Origin: Neorhizobium galegae
Lineage (GTDB): Bacteria > Pseudomonadota > Alphaproteobacteria > Rhizobiales > Rhizobiaceae
Assembly: GCF_017877055.1 (NCBI RefSeq)
Contig: NZ_JAGIPG010000003.1
Coordinates: forward strand, 372,001-436,000
Length of the DNA: 64,000 nucleotides
Direction: 5' to 3'
Below are positions 17,159-26,240 of the stretch, piece by piece. Every line of letters begins with the position of its first letter. Within the stretch, counting starts at the first letter, position 1. Under the pieces are notes generated by a model. It was not told the origin of the DNA and searched no databases. It worked only from the letters and a program-made list of their open reading frames with translations. The position numbers and the translations under genes were made by a program.

Positions 17159-20100
17159 ATGTTTCTCACACGCATTTCCGTCGGTCATCCCGTCTTCGCC
17201 ACCATGATGATGGTGCTGCTGCTTGTGCTTGGCGCGTTTTCCTACGGGCGTCTTGGCGTCGATCAGTTTCCCAATGTCGACGTCCCGGTCGTTGTGGTTA
17301 CTACGGCTTACCCAGGTGCCACGCCCAAAACTGTCGAGACGGAGGTGACCAAGCCCATCGAGGAGGCGCTCAATACGATCAGCGGCCTCGATGAGATCAC
17401 GTCGACCTCCTACGAAGGACGGTCCGTCGTCGTCGCCCAGTTCAAGCTGGAGGTGGCAAGCACGACCGCAGCGCAGGACGTTCGCGACAAGATAGCGGCA
17501 CTCGAAGCAGACCTTCCGGAAGATGCCGACAAGCCTGTCGTGGCACGATTCAATCCATCGGACGAACCGATACTTTCGGTCGCGATCAGTTCGCCCTCTC
17601 TCGGGATGCCAGAGCTCACAACCACGGCTGACCGGCGGGTGTTGCGCCAATTGACGACGGTAGCCGGGGTCGGGCAGGCGACGCTGATCGGTGGTCAGAA
17701 GCGGCAGGTGGACATCAGCATCGACGAAACGCGGATGCGCGCATTGGGGATCGGCATCGACGAAGTCATTGAGGCTCTCCGGGCCACCAACCAGAACAGG
17801 CCCGCCGGAAGCGTGATCAGTGGTTTTACTGAGCGTACCATCCAGGTGCAGGGGCGGATTACGGCACCGGAGGACTTCCTGGATATGATCGTCGCCGGCC
17901 GCGGCGGTGGGGCTGTCTATCTCCGCGATGTCGCCACTGTAAAGGATGGCGCGGCGGATCTGGAAAGTCGTGCGATCTACAACGGCGAAACCGCGCTCGC
18001 CATCGCCATCGTCAAAGTCCGCGATGCCAATACCGTGCAGGTGGTGAGCGATGTGCGCAAGCGGCTCGATCAACTGAACGCCGAACTGAGCGCCCAAAAT
18101 GTGCGACTTCAAATCATCACGGATGCCTCGATCCCCATTCAGGAGTCGCTCGGCCAGGTGCAATCGACATTGATCGAGGGAGCGGCATTGGCGGTCGCCA
18201 TCGTTTTCGTGTTCCTCAACTCGTGGCGAAGCACGGTGATCACCGGCCTGACGCTTCCGATCGCCATGATTGGCACGCTCGCTGTCATCGATTTTCTCGG
18301 CTTCACGCTCAATATGCTCAGCCTGCTGGCATTGACGCTCTCGATCGGCATTCTTGTCGATGACGCGATCGTGGTGCGCGAGAACATCACGCGCCATCTG
18401 CACATGGGCAAGTCGCATCTGAAGGCGTCTCTCGACGGCACCAATGAAATCGGGCTCGCCGTGACGGCAACGACCGCCGCGATCGTCGCCGTCTTCCTGC
18501 CTGTTTCGTTCATGGAAGGCATGGTTGGCCGCTTCTTCTACGAGTTCGGCGTCACCGTTTCCGCTGCCGTGCTGATCTCGCTGTTCGTCGCCTTCACCCT
18601 CGACCCGATGCTTTCCAGCGTCTGGCATGACCCCGATGCTGAGCCCGGTGCAAGGCGCGGGCTGATCGGACAGCTGATTGCGCGCTTCGATGCCGGGTTC
18701 GAAAGGCTCTCCGAGTGCTATCGAGAGATCATCCGCTGGACGCTGCGACATCGCGTGATCACGCTCACGCTGGCTGGCGGCATCTTCGTCGGTAGCATTT
18801 TGATGATTCCGCTGGTGGGTGTCGAATTCGTTCCCAATGCGGATGAAGGACGATTCCAGATCAACGTGACGACGCCAGCCGGTTCCTCGCTGGATTACAC
18901 CCGGGCCAAGGTTGGGCAGATCGAGAAGGCGCTGCATGAGTTTGCCGAAGTTGCTTCGACCTACTCAACGATCAACACCGGCAGCACCATGGGCAAGCAT
19001 AAAGCCGCTATTCTCGTCAGCCTCGTGTCGATGGAGCAGCGCAAACAAACGCCCGCCACCGTCGCGGATCCAATTCGGGAACGCCTTTCCGTCATACCGG
19101 GGATCAAAATTGCCATCATCCAGGAAGGCTTGGGCGGAGGCGCCAGTCCGATCCAACTGAGCGTTCTGGGTGACGATCGGGTGCGGCTGGAAAAGATCGC
19201 TGCGGATCTGATCACAGGTATGCGTCGGATTCCCGGCATGGTGGACATCAATTCAAGCACCAGCGAGGAAAACTCCATCCTTTCCGTTTGGCTCAAGCAT
19301 GAGCAGGCGAATGATCTGGGCATCGGTATCTCCGAACTGGCTGGAATGCTCTCGCCGCTGATCGGTGGCGAAGACGTTTCCACCTGGACTGATGCACGCG
19401 GAGAAACCTACGATGTTGTCGTCCGGCTTCCACAGGACCAACGCACCAACGTCGCCGCCATTGGGGAGTTGATGATGAAAGTCCCGGGCGATGAGGCAAG
19501 CGGCGGCCCGCGCATGGTCCGGCTGGATCAGGTCGCGGACATCGCGGTCGTCCCGGCGGCCTCCGAGATCCGTCGTCTCGACATGTCCGGAGAGGTCCTG
19601 ATCTCGGCTGCTGTATCCGGTCGGGCCCTAGGGGATGTTACGGCCGAACTGGAGGCCATGATTGCCAAGCAAAATCTGCCGGCAGGCTACCGTATAAAAT
19701 TCGGAGGCGATTCCGAGGACATTCAGGAAGCGACGGCCGGCATGTTCAAGGCGCTGGTGATGGCGGTGATCTTCATCTATGTCGTCTTGGCGTCACAGTT
19801 CGAGAGCTTTACCCAACCGATCGCCATCATGGCTGCACTTCCCCTGTCGCTGGTGGGCGTACTCCTTGGCCTCATGGTCGCGGGCAGTACCATCAACATG
19901 TTCTCGATGATCGGCTTCATCATGCTGATGGGGCTCGTTACCAAGAATGGCATCCTGCTGGTCGACTTCGCCAACCGGGAGCGCCGCAAGGGTTCGCCCC
20001 TCAGCGAGGCGCTCGTCAATGCAGGCGCCGTACGGTTTCGCCCGATTATCATGACATCGCTTGCGATGATCGCCGGCATGATCCCGCTCGCGCTGGCGGC

Positions 20101-20299
20101 CGGCGGCGGCGGCGCGCAACGGGCTCCGATGGCGCATGCTGTCATCGGCGGCCTCATCAGTTCTACCCTCCTGACCTTGATCGTGGTGCCTGTCATTCTT
20201 TCCTACATCGACAGCCTGACGCACTGGATTGCAGGGGGAGTGCGGACGCATTCGGTTCGCGAAAACAAACTTCAGTCGCAGAATTCGGCAAAGCAATGA
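17159..20299 (+). CDS. RND multidrug efflux transporter, inner-membrane pump
   Basis: The 1046-residue protein has the usual AcrB/MdtB length with twelve membrane segments and two large periplasmic loops. The proton-relay residues are visible: paired Asp at about 401-402 (GILVDDAIVV) and a Lys near 929 (LVTKNGILLVDF). VEFVPNADEG and the opening FPNVDVPVV are family features. It is coupled to the adaptor gene upstream. No TolC-type outer-membrane factor lies next to it, so the channel must be encoded elsewhere. Substrates cannot be predicted. Confidence 0.93.
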   Translation: MFLTRISVGHPVFATMMMVLLLVLGAFSYGRLGVDQFPNVDVPVVVVTTAYPGATPKTVETEVTKPIEEALNTISGLDEITSTSYEGRSVVVAQFKLEVASTTAAQDVRDKIAALEADLPEDADKPVVARFNPSDEPILSVAISSPSLGMPELTTTADRRVLRQLTTVAGVGQATLIGGQKRQVDISIDETRMRALGIGIDEVIEALRATNQNRPAGSVISGFTERTIQVQGRITAPEDFLDMIVAGRGGGAVYLRDVATVKDGAADLESRAIYNGETALAIAIVKVRDANTVQVVSDVRKRLDQLNAELSAQNVRLQIITDASIPIQESLGQVQSTLIEGAALAVAIVFVFLNSWRSTVITGLTLPIAMIGTLAVIDFLGFTLNMLSLLALTLSIGILVDDAIVVRENITRHLHMGKSHLKASLDGTNEIGLAVTATTAAIVAVFLPVSFMEGMVGRFFYEFGVTVSAAVLISLFVAFTLDPMLSSVWHDPDAEPGARRGLIGQLIARFDAGFERLSECYREIIRWTLRHRVITLTLAGGIFVGSILMIPLVGVEFVPNADEGRFQINVTTPAGSSLDYTRAKVGQIEKALHEFAEVASTYSTINTGSTMGKHKAAILVSLVSMEQRKQTPATVADPIRERLSVIPGIKIAIIQEGLGGGASPIQLSVLGDDRVRLEKIAADLITGMRRIPGMVDINSSTSEENSILSVWLKHEQANDLGIGISELAGMLSPLIGGEDVSTWTDARGETYDVVVRLPQDQRTNVAAIGELMMKVPGDEASGGPRMVRLDQVADIAVVPAASEIRRLDMSGEVLISAAVSGRALGDVTAELEAMIAKQNLPAGYRIKFGGDSEDIQEATAGMFKALVMAVIFIYVVLASQFESFTQPIAIMAALPLSLVGVLLGLMVAGSTINMFSMIGFIMLMGLVTKNGILLVDFANRERRKGSPLSEALVNAGAVRFRPIIMTSLAMIAGMIPLALAAGGGGAQRAPMAHAVIGGLISSTLLTLIVVPVILSYIDSLTHWIAGGVRTHSVRENKLQSQNSAKQ

Positions 20300-20418
20300 C
20301 CCGCAAAACCGTTCTCCGCCTATTCGGCAGGTTTCTTCTATCCGCCATCATGATGGCGGCCCTTTTGGGAGGGCCGCTTGTCCTCCTGATTTTTCTCTCG
20401 AGGCGGTTCACCATGTAG
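20296..20418 (+). CDS. Candidate 40-residue single-span membrane peptide
   Basis: An ATG overlaps the pump stop codon in an ATGA arrangement and opens a 40-codon frame. The peptide has a basic N-terminus (MTRKTVLRLFGRF), a hydrophobic span of about 20 residues (LLSAIMMAALLGGPLVLLIF) and a basic end (SRRFTM). The topology resembles that of small pump-associated membrane proteins such as AcrZ, but no homology is claimed. The DNA also forms strong hairpins (20342-20377), so this stretch could instead be a terminator region. Function is inferred only from position and hydrophobicity. Confidence 0.5.
   Translation: MTRKTVLRLFGRFLLSAIMMAALLGGPLVLLIFLSRRFTM
20342..20377. repeat. Palindrome and hairpin after the RND pump gene
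   Basis: CCGCCATCA-TGATGGCGG at 20342-20359 is a perfect 18-bp palindrome. It overlaps a second stem, GCGGCCCT (20356-20363) with AGGGCCGC (20370-20377). GATTTTTC follows about 13 bases later. It could end the efflux transcript, although it lies inside the small open frame. Confidence 0.5.
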
Positions 20419-20537
20419 CTCGGGAAAATCGGCGGAAGATCAACAGAATGAGATTTTCCACGTGATGCGCCCCCATTGAAGTGAATCACAATAACGCTTC
20501 AAAGAACCCAGTCCGATTCGCCATTCAGGCCCGATGC

Positions 20538-21254
20538 TTAATTCCCGCGCGCGCTGCGCAATTCACGCTCGCCCCTTTCGAGCGCGCTGGCATTCAGGAC
20601 CTTGCGGAGCAACGCGACGGCCACCGCGCGCATGCGAAGATTGTACCAGCCCTCGGGTCCATTGCCTGGCTCATCGTAGACGTCCAGCTTTTCATAGAGC
20701 TGTTGAAGGCGGTTTTGGACACTTCGTAACGAGAGCTTTTTCCGCTGCGCTATCGCCTTGTCGGTCAGGCCGAGGGCCACGTCCACCAGGATTTCGTATT
20801 CCGCATCGCTCAGGCCATGTGCAGTGCCGAGGCTTTTCTGCTGGATGCCGCGAACCTCGCGATCGATAACGCACTGAGATTCAATGAAGACGCCGCGCAA
20901 TGCGAGCTTCAGCCGTTCGTCGGAGGTGGATTTCAGCACATATCCGTATGTCGCACCTTCGGGAACGATACGCGCTACCCCACGCACATAGGCCTCATCG
21001 GAATAGTTCGACCAAAACAGGATCTTGGTGTCCGGCCGTTCGCGCCAGATGGTGCGGGCCGCCTCGATGCCGTTCCGCTCGCTCATCTGCAGGTCCATGA
21101 CCACATGCTCGGCCCGCGATTGGCGCGCCTGCACCTCGCCGGCATGGCCGTTTTCCGCCTCGAGGACCGTGTCGCATTCCGGCAATGCGGCTCGAACCGC
21201 CTCGTGCAGATAGGATCGGTGCAGCGGATCGTCCTCAACGATCAAGACTTTCAT
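20538..21254 (-). CDS. Response regulator with LuxR/NarL-type helix-turn-helix
   Basis: The 238-residue protein has a receiver domain with D54 (VVMDLQMSERNG) and a conserved Lys in YVLKSTS. A helix-turn-helix region with GLSDAEYEILVDVALGLTDK and SLRSVQNRLQQLYEKL is like LuxR-family output domains, though less canonical than usual. The start at 21254 (MKVLIVEDD) overlaps the kinase stop by four bases. With the adjacent kinase it probably controls the divergent sugar transporter operon through the tandem palindrome at 22543-22579. Confidence 0.85.
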   Translation of the reverse strand: MKVLIVEDDPLHRSYLHEAVRAALPECDTVLEAENGHAGEVQARQSRAEHVVMDLQMSERNGIEAARTIWRERPDTKILFWSNYSDEAYVRGVARIVPEGATYGYVLKSTSDERLKLALRGVFIESQCVIDREVRGIQQKSLGTAHGLSDAEYEILVDVALGLTDKAIAQRKKLSLRSVQNRLQQLYEKLDVYDEPGNGPEGWYNLRMRAVAVALLRKVLNASALERGERELRSARGN

Positions 21255-22498
21255 GCCAATCTCTCCGCAACATGCCGTCGTTCCATCGACAGCACCACCT
21301 TGGCGGTCGTCCCGCGCCCGCTGGGATTGCCGCCGATCTCGAATTTTGCCGAGATCAGCCGCGCTCGCGTCTTCATATTGCCTATCCCGTGCCCCGCCTT
21401 GTCGCGGGTGCTGCGCAGGCCGCTCCCGTCGTCGCTGATCTCGATCGACAGCGTGTCGCCTTGGGTACGCAGATGCACCAGGATCGTCTTCGGCTGCCCA
21501 TGACGGATCGCATTGTTGACCGCTTCCTGGACAATGCGGAACAGCGCGGTCGCCACGGTCCTGTCGAGGTCGAGCATTGCTCCACCGGTCTCGTCGATCA
21601 TCCGCCAGGCGACGGGCAGGCCGCTTTCGCGTACCGAGCGTTCCAAGTGGTTCTCGATCGCCTCTGCCACGCCGAAAAGCTGCAATACGGTCGGCTTGGC
21701 CTCCTCGATGATCTGGCGGAGGTCGTGCATGCATTGCTGCAGCGTACGGCAGAGCGGTTCGAGCGCATCGCCGTGCAGGTCCGGAAGTCCCGAGAGCCGC
21801 TCCATGCGCCGCGCGAGCCGTGTCAGGTCTGCGAGCGTCTGGTCGTGCAAATCCATGCCGATCCGTTGACGTTCGGCCTCCAGCGCCTCGGTCAGCTTTA
21901 GCGCACCCAGCCGCAGTCCCTCTTCGCGGGCGCGGGCCTCCGTCTCGACGATCGCCGAGCGTTTGGCCTGTTCGGCAGCCCTCAGCGCAAAGAAATAAGG
22001 TGCCAAAAGATCGGCGATCGAGCGGGCGTTCTCGACATCCTCCATCGAGTATTTGTCGTGCTCATGGCTGGAGCAGCTCAGGGCGCCGATGATATCGCCC
22101 TGGACCTTGAGCGGCACATGTAGCCGGCTTTTTAGGGACAGTTCGATTATCGGGCTCGAAAACGCCCCGTCGAAGTGAAAGCGCGAATCGGTACAAGCAT
22201 CCGGCGAAAGCAGGAAATCCACCTCGCCGGACAGGAGCGTACGGATCGGGCTACCGGTCAGCAACGCCGGGGGCTGCTGGCTCCAGGCGGTCGCAAGCCC
22301 GCTCTCGTAGGCGATGTGGTATTTCCCGTCCAGCATCTTGATGCATACGTCGAGATGATCGTGCGGAATGATATGGCTGATCTCGGCCGCCACCGCCTGG
22401 ATGATCGAGTTGAAATCGAGTTGACCTGCCAGCAGCCGGGAAATTCCGAGATAGCGGTCAAATAACGCGTTTGGCGCCGGATTGAGCATGACGGACAT
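21251..22498 (-). CDS. Soluble GAF-domain histidine kinase (NarX/DesK-type core)
   Basis: The 415-residue protein has no membrane segment. An N-terminal GAF domain spans roughly residues 20-180. It is followed by a HisKA_3 dimerisation helix, where RQRIGMDLHDQTLADL holds the phospho-accepting His, and an ATPase domain with VQEAVNNAIRHG and DDGSGLRS. A cytoplasmic ligand or redox signal is therefore likely. The ATG at 22498 is preferred because GGAGGA lies 7 bases upstream; a TTG at 22513 is possible. It is coupled to the response regulator by a four-base overlap. Confidence 0.85.
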   Translation of the reverse strand: MSVMLNPAPNALFDRYLGISRLLAGQLDFNSIIQAVAAEISHIIPHDHLDVCIKMLDGKYHIAYESGLATAWSQQPPALLTGSPIRTLLSGEVDFLLSPDACTDSRFHFDGAFSSPIIELSLKSRLHVPLKVQGDIIGALSCSSHEHDKYSMEDVENARSIADLLAPYFFALRAAEQAKRSAIVETEARAREEGLRLGALKLTEALEAERQRIGMDLHDQTLADLTRLARRMERLSGLPDLHGDALEPLCRTLQQCMHDLRQIIEEAKPTVLQLFGVAEAIENHLERSVRESGLPVAWRMIDETGGAMLDLDRTVATALFRIVQEAVNNAIRHGQPKTILVHLRTQGDTLSIEISDDGSGLRSTRDKAGHGIGNMKTRARLISAKFEIGGNPSGRGTTAKVVLSMERRHVAERLA

Positions 22499-22542
22499 CC
22501 TCCAGTCCTCCAATTATTAGACGCCTCGCTGCTGCTCTTGTC

Positions 22543-22579
22543 TTGCGGGAATCCGCAAATTTTGCGCGAATACCCGCAA
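22543..22579. promoter_or_regulatory. Tandem palindromic operator in a divergent promoter
   Basis: TTGCGGGAATCCGCAA (22543-22558) is a palindrome around a GAAT core. A related copy, TTGCGCGAATACCCGCAA, follows at 22562-22579, 19 bp downstream. The pair lies between the kinase/regulator genes and the sugar ABC operon, so it is the best candidate binding site for the LuxR-type regulator. Confidence 0.55.
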
Positions 22580-22729
22580 GGAGGTTGCTTGTATGCGCCT
22601 ATACAACATCTGATTTCTCCTCCATGCTCGCTTTACTGAGCAAACGGGGCTCAGCGCAATCACTATCTTCGGACAACCGTTGAGGAGCGGACTGGAGAGA
22701 ACCCCGTCGGGAACTCTAGGGAGGAAATC

Positions 22730-23746
22730 ATGATCATCAGGAAGATGCTTTTCGCATCTGTCGCCATCGCATGCGTTGCCGGGCCGGTCTCCGCCCTGGC
22801 CGATACTTCGGGCAAGAAGATCGCCCTTTCCAACAATTATGCCGGCAATTCCTGGCGTCAGGCCATGCTGACGAGCTGGGACAAGATCACCAAGCAGGCC
22901 GTCTCCAAGAAGATCGTCGCCGCCGCCGATCCGTTCACGACGGCCGAGAACCAGGCGACCGAGCAGGCCGCCCAGATCCAGAACATGATCCTGCAGGGCT
23001 ATGACGCGATCGTCATCAACGCAGCGTCGCCGACTGCGCTTAATGGCGCCGTCAAGGAAGCCTGCAATGCCGGCATCACCGTCGTATCCTTCGATGGGAT
23101 CGTGACCGAGCCGTGTGCCTGGCGCATCGCCGTGGATTTCAAGGCAATGGGCGAAAGCCAGGTCGAATATCTCGCCAAGAAGCTGCCGAAGGGCGGGAAC
23201 CTGCTGGAGATTCGCGGTCTTGCAGGCGTTTCTGTCGATGACGAAATCCATGCGGGCATCCAGGCGGGTGTTCAGAAAAACCCGCAGTTCAAGATCGTCG
23301 GTGCCGTCAACGGCGACTGGGCGCAGGACGTCGCGCAGCGCGCCGTCGCCGGCATCCTCCCGAGCCTGCCGGAAATCACCGCCGTCGTAACCCAGGGCGG
23401 CGATGGTTACGGTGCGGCCCAGGCGTTTGCAGCCGCCAATCGTCCCACTCCAACCATCGTCATGGGTAACCGCGAGGACGAACTCGTCTGGTGGAAGCAG
23501 CAGAAAGATAAGAACGGCTACGAGACGATGTCCGTCTCCATCGCTCCCGGCGTTTCGACGCTTGCCTTCTGGGTGGCCCAGCAGATCCTCGACGGCAAGC
23601 AGGTGAAGAAGGACCTTGTGGTGCCCTTCCTGCGCATCGACCAGGGCAATCTCGAAACCAATCTCGCCGGCACCCAGAAGGGTGGCGTCGCCAACGTCGA
23701 GTATTCGCTGGAAGACGCCCAGAAAGTCATCAGCGCAGCCAAGTAA
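22730..23746 (+). CDS. Sugar ABC transporter periplasmic binding protein (RbsB type)
   Basis: The 338-residue protein has a signal peptide (MLFASVAIACVAGPVSALAD) and a periplasmic-binding-protein type I fold. Visible features are ALSNNYAGNSWRQAML, the hinge-like DAIVINAASPTALNG and TAVVTQGGDGYGAAQA. It captures a sugar or related polyol for the permeases encoded downstream. GAGGAAATC precedes the ATG. It is the first gene of a five-gene operon ending with a gluconolactonase-like gene, suggesting an aldose whose oxidation gives a lactone. Confidence 0.88.
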   Translation: MIIRKMLFASVAIACVAGPVSALADTSGKKIALSNNYAGNSWRQAMLTSWDKITKQAVSKKIVAAADPFTTAENQATEQAAQIQNMILQGYDAIVINAASPTALNGAVKEACNAGITVVSFDGIVTEPCAWRIAVDFKAMGESQVEYLAKKLPKGGNLLEIRGLAGVSVDDEIHAGIQAGVQKNPQFKIVGAVNGDWAQDVAQRAVAGILPSLPEITAVVTQGGDGYGAAQAFAAANRPTPTIVMGNREDELVWWKQQKDKNGYETMSVSIAPGVSTLAFWVAQQILDGKQVKKDLVVPFLRIDQGNLETNLAGTQKGGVANVEYSLEDAQKVISAAK

Positions 23747-23838
23747 GCTGATCCCCCCAAGACAGGATGCGGCGCCGTTGCGCGCCGTGTCCCGATCCGA
23801 GCCAGGCCGCTTCCCGAACTGTCGACAACGTGTTTCGC

Positions 23839-25302
23839 ATGAATGAAGTGATAACAAGACAAGAGGTAGTTGCCGCCCGGGGCATCAAGGTGACCTTCGG
23901 CGCTGTCAAGGCATTGGACGGCGCCGATCTTGTCATCCACGCCGGCGAATGCGTCGGATTGGTCGGACATAACGGTGCCGGCAAATCCACGATCGTCAAC
24001 GCCATCAACGGTGGTCTTACTCCCCATGCAGGCGAAATCAGCTATGGCGGTGTCCGCGCTCAGCACGGCATCTCGACCGCGCGAGCCAATGGCGTTCGCT
24101 GCGTTTTCCAGGAACTGTCGCTTTGCCCTAACCTGACCGTCAATGAGAACGCCCGCATCATGCACGCGGAACTCGCAGGCTGGAACTGGCGCAGCAGGGC
24201 GGGCGCCCTCGTCAAACTGCAATTGCAGGAAATTTTTCCCGGCCATGGCATCGATTGCGACAGCACGATCGACGACCTCTCGATTGCCGAGCGACAGATG
24301 GTCGAGATCGCCGTCAGCTTCGCCGGCCTGAACCAGAAGCCGAAACTCGTCATTCTCGACGAACCGACATCTTCGCTCGACGCTGGGCTGGCGGCGCAGC
24401 TGATGGCCTATATCCGCAGGTTCGTCGGCGAGGGGGGATCGGTCCTGCTGATCTCGCACATCCTCGGCGAAATCCTCTCCACCTCGGACCGCATCGTGGT
24501 GATGAAGGACGGTCGGGTCGTCGCCGACCGCTCTGCATCGGAGTTCAGCAAACGCAGCCTCGTCGAAGCCATGGGCAACGTGGCACGCGAAAAGGAGTGG
24601 CAGCGCGCGGGTGACAAGCGCAACGGCGCGCCGGTGCTTGCCATGCCCGCGCGACGAGGGCAGGGCCTTGCCTTCGAAGCCCATCGTGGCGAAATGATCG
24701 GCCTTGCCGGCCTCGGAGGCCATGGCCAGACGGAAACGCTTCTCGATCTCTATCTTTCCCGCAACAGCAACTGGTGGCCCGCCCGCCGGAAGGAGATCGC
24801 CTTCGTTGCCGGCGACCGCAGCCTGAACGGCATATTCCCGCTCTGGAGCATCCTGAAGAACCTAAGCATTGCCTCGCTTGGCGATTTTTCCGCCCGGACC
24901 ATCGTGGACCGTGACCGTGAAGGCGCGCTCGGCAACGGCTGGAAGAAGCGCATCGAGATCCGTACGCCGGATATGGAAAACCGCATCCTGTCGCTCTCCG
25001 GCGGCAACCAGCAGAAAGTGCTGTTCGCCCGCGCATTGGCGACGAGCGCGAGGATCGTGCTGATGGACGACCCGATGCGCGGCGTCGATGTCGGCACCAA
25101 GCAGGAAGTGTATGACATCCTCCGCTTGGAAGCGGCAGGCGGCCGCACTTTCATCTGGTATTCGACGGAAATGGACGAGATACGTCTTTGCGACCGGGTC
25201 TATGTCTTCCGAGAAGGGGCGATCGTCGCCGAACTCGCGGGCGACGAGATCACTGAGAAGAATGTGCTGGAAGCCTCCTTCAGCGGAGGCGAAGCGGCAT
25301 GA
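23839..25302 (+). CDS. Sugar ABC transporter ATP-binding protein (RbsA type, two domains)
   Basis: The protein has two ABC domains in about 487 residues. The first has Walker A GHNGAGKST, a signature-like IDDLSIAERQMVEIAV and Walker B LVILDEPTSS. The second has a degenerate Walker A region (GLAGLGGHGQTET), as is normal for RbsA proteins, with LSGGNQQKVLFARAL and IVLMDDPMRGVDVG. The start is uncertain: an ATG at 23839 is used, a GTG lies at 23830 and the frame extends to 23767, with no clear ribosome site. Its stop overlaps the next start by four bases. Confidence 0.85.
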   Translation: MNEVITRQEVVAARGIKVTFGAVKALDGADLVIHAGECVGLVGHNGAGKSTIVNAINGGLTPHAGEISYGGVRAQHGISTARANGVRCVFQELSLCPNLTVNENARIMHAELAGWNWRSRAGALVKLQLQEIFPGHGIDCDSTIDDLSIAERQMVEIAVSFAGLNQKPKLVILDEPTSSLDAGLAAQLMAYIRRFVGEGGSVLLISHILGEILSTSDRIVVMKDGRVVADRSASEFSKRSLVEAMGNVAREKEWQRAGDKRNGAPVLAMPARRGQGLAFEAHRGEMIGLAGLGGHGQTETLLDLYLSRNSNWWPARRKEIAFVAGDRSLNGIFPLWSILKNLSIASLGDFSARTIVDRDREGALGNGWKKRIEIRTPDMENRILSLSGGNQQKVLFARALATSARIVLMDDPMRGVDVGTKQEVYDILRLEAAGGRTFIWYSTEMDEIRLCDRVYVFREGAIVAELAGDEITEKNVLEASFSGGEAA

Positions 25303-26240
25303 GGATATCCACCAGCACGATCCGTCTTGTCATCCCTGCCGCTTCGCTGGCATTGCTGCTCGCCGCCGTCTTCTACATGCAGCCGCGCGCCATGAGCTAT
25401 ACCGGCCTGAACCTGCTCTTCAATCTCGCGGTGCCGATCGCGCTCGCGACGGTGGCACAGATGCTCATCATGGCGGTGAACGACCTCGACCTGTCGATGG
25501 GGGCCTTCGTCAGCTTCTGCGCCTGCGTGACGGCGACGTTCCTGCAGGCCTCCCCCACGCTCGGTGTGCTGATTTTCCTTGGCGCTATTGTGGCCTACGC
25601 CGTGATCGGCGTCGTCATCCACGTTCGAGAACTGCCTTCGATCGTCGTGACCCTCGGCATGAGCTTCGTCTGGGGCGGGCTTGCAGTCCTTATGCTGCCA
25701 TCTCCGGGCGGCGAAGCTCCGGGCTGGGCCCGCTGGCTGATGACCTCTCGGCCACCTTTCGTGCCGATGGCGATCGTCGCCAGCATCGTCATCGCGCTGA
25801 TCACCCATTTCGTCATCATGCGCTCGTCCGTCGGCGTGCTGATCCGCGGTGTCGGCGGAAATGTCCGCTCGGTCGAACGCGCCGGTTGGTCGGTCATCCG
25901 CATCCGTGCGGGAACCTATGCGCTGGCCGGCTTCTTCGCCGTGCTGTCCGGCATCGCGCTCGTCGGCCTCACAACTTCGGCGGATGCTAATATCGCTCTG
26001 CGCTACACGTTGCTGTCGATCGCGGGTGTCATCCTCGGCGGCGGCGAATTCGTCGGAGGCAAGGTCTCGCCGATCGGGGCCGTCATCGGGGCGTTGACCT
26101 TGACACTTGCCGGTTCGTTCCTGTCTTTCATGCGCATTTCTCCCGACTGGCAGATCGGCGCTCAAGGAGCAATCCTCATCGTCGTGCTGGGACTGCGCCT
26201 CCTCCTCAACCGGCTGGAAAAGCGGGAGAAGAGCCGATGA
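25299..26240 (+). CDS. Sugar ABC transporter permease (RbsC type), first
   Basis: The 313-residue protein has about nine to ten hydrophobic segments. MAVNDLDLSMGAFVSFCAC resembles the IDLSVG region of ribose-type permeases, and VILGGGEFVGGKVSPIGAVIGA matches the conserved late loop. It overlaps both neighbours by four bases. It probably forms a heterodimeric channel with the permease at 26237. Confidence 0.88.
   Translation: MRISTSTIRLVIPAASLALLLAAVFYMQPRAMSYTGLNLLFNLAVPIALATVAQMLIMAVNDLDLSMGAFVSFCACVTATFLQASPTLGVLIFLGAIVAYAVIGVVIHVRELPSIVVTLGMSFVWGGLAVLMLPSPGGEAPGWARWLMTSRPPFVPMAIVASIVIALITHFVIMRSSVGVLIRGVGGNVRSVERAGWSVIRIRAGTYALAGFFAVLSGIALVGLTTSADANIALRYTLLSIAGVILGGGEFVGGKVSPIGAVIGALTLTLAGSFLSFMRISPDWQIGAQGAILIVVLGLRLLLNRLEKREKSR

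Noticed and set aside
17135..18937. A 600-codon open frame on the minus strand
   Set aside because: It lies antisense to the RND pump gene, is rich in His, Arg and Asp without family character, and reflects codon bias in high-GC DNA.
20538..21734. Long upstream extension of the LuxR-type regulator
   Set aside because: The upstream codons overlap the kinase gene in another frame; the receiver domain starts at 21254.
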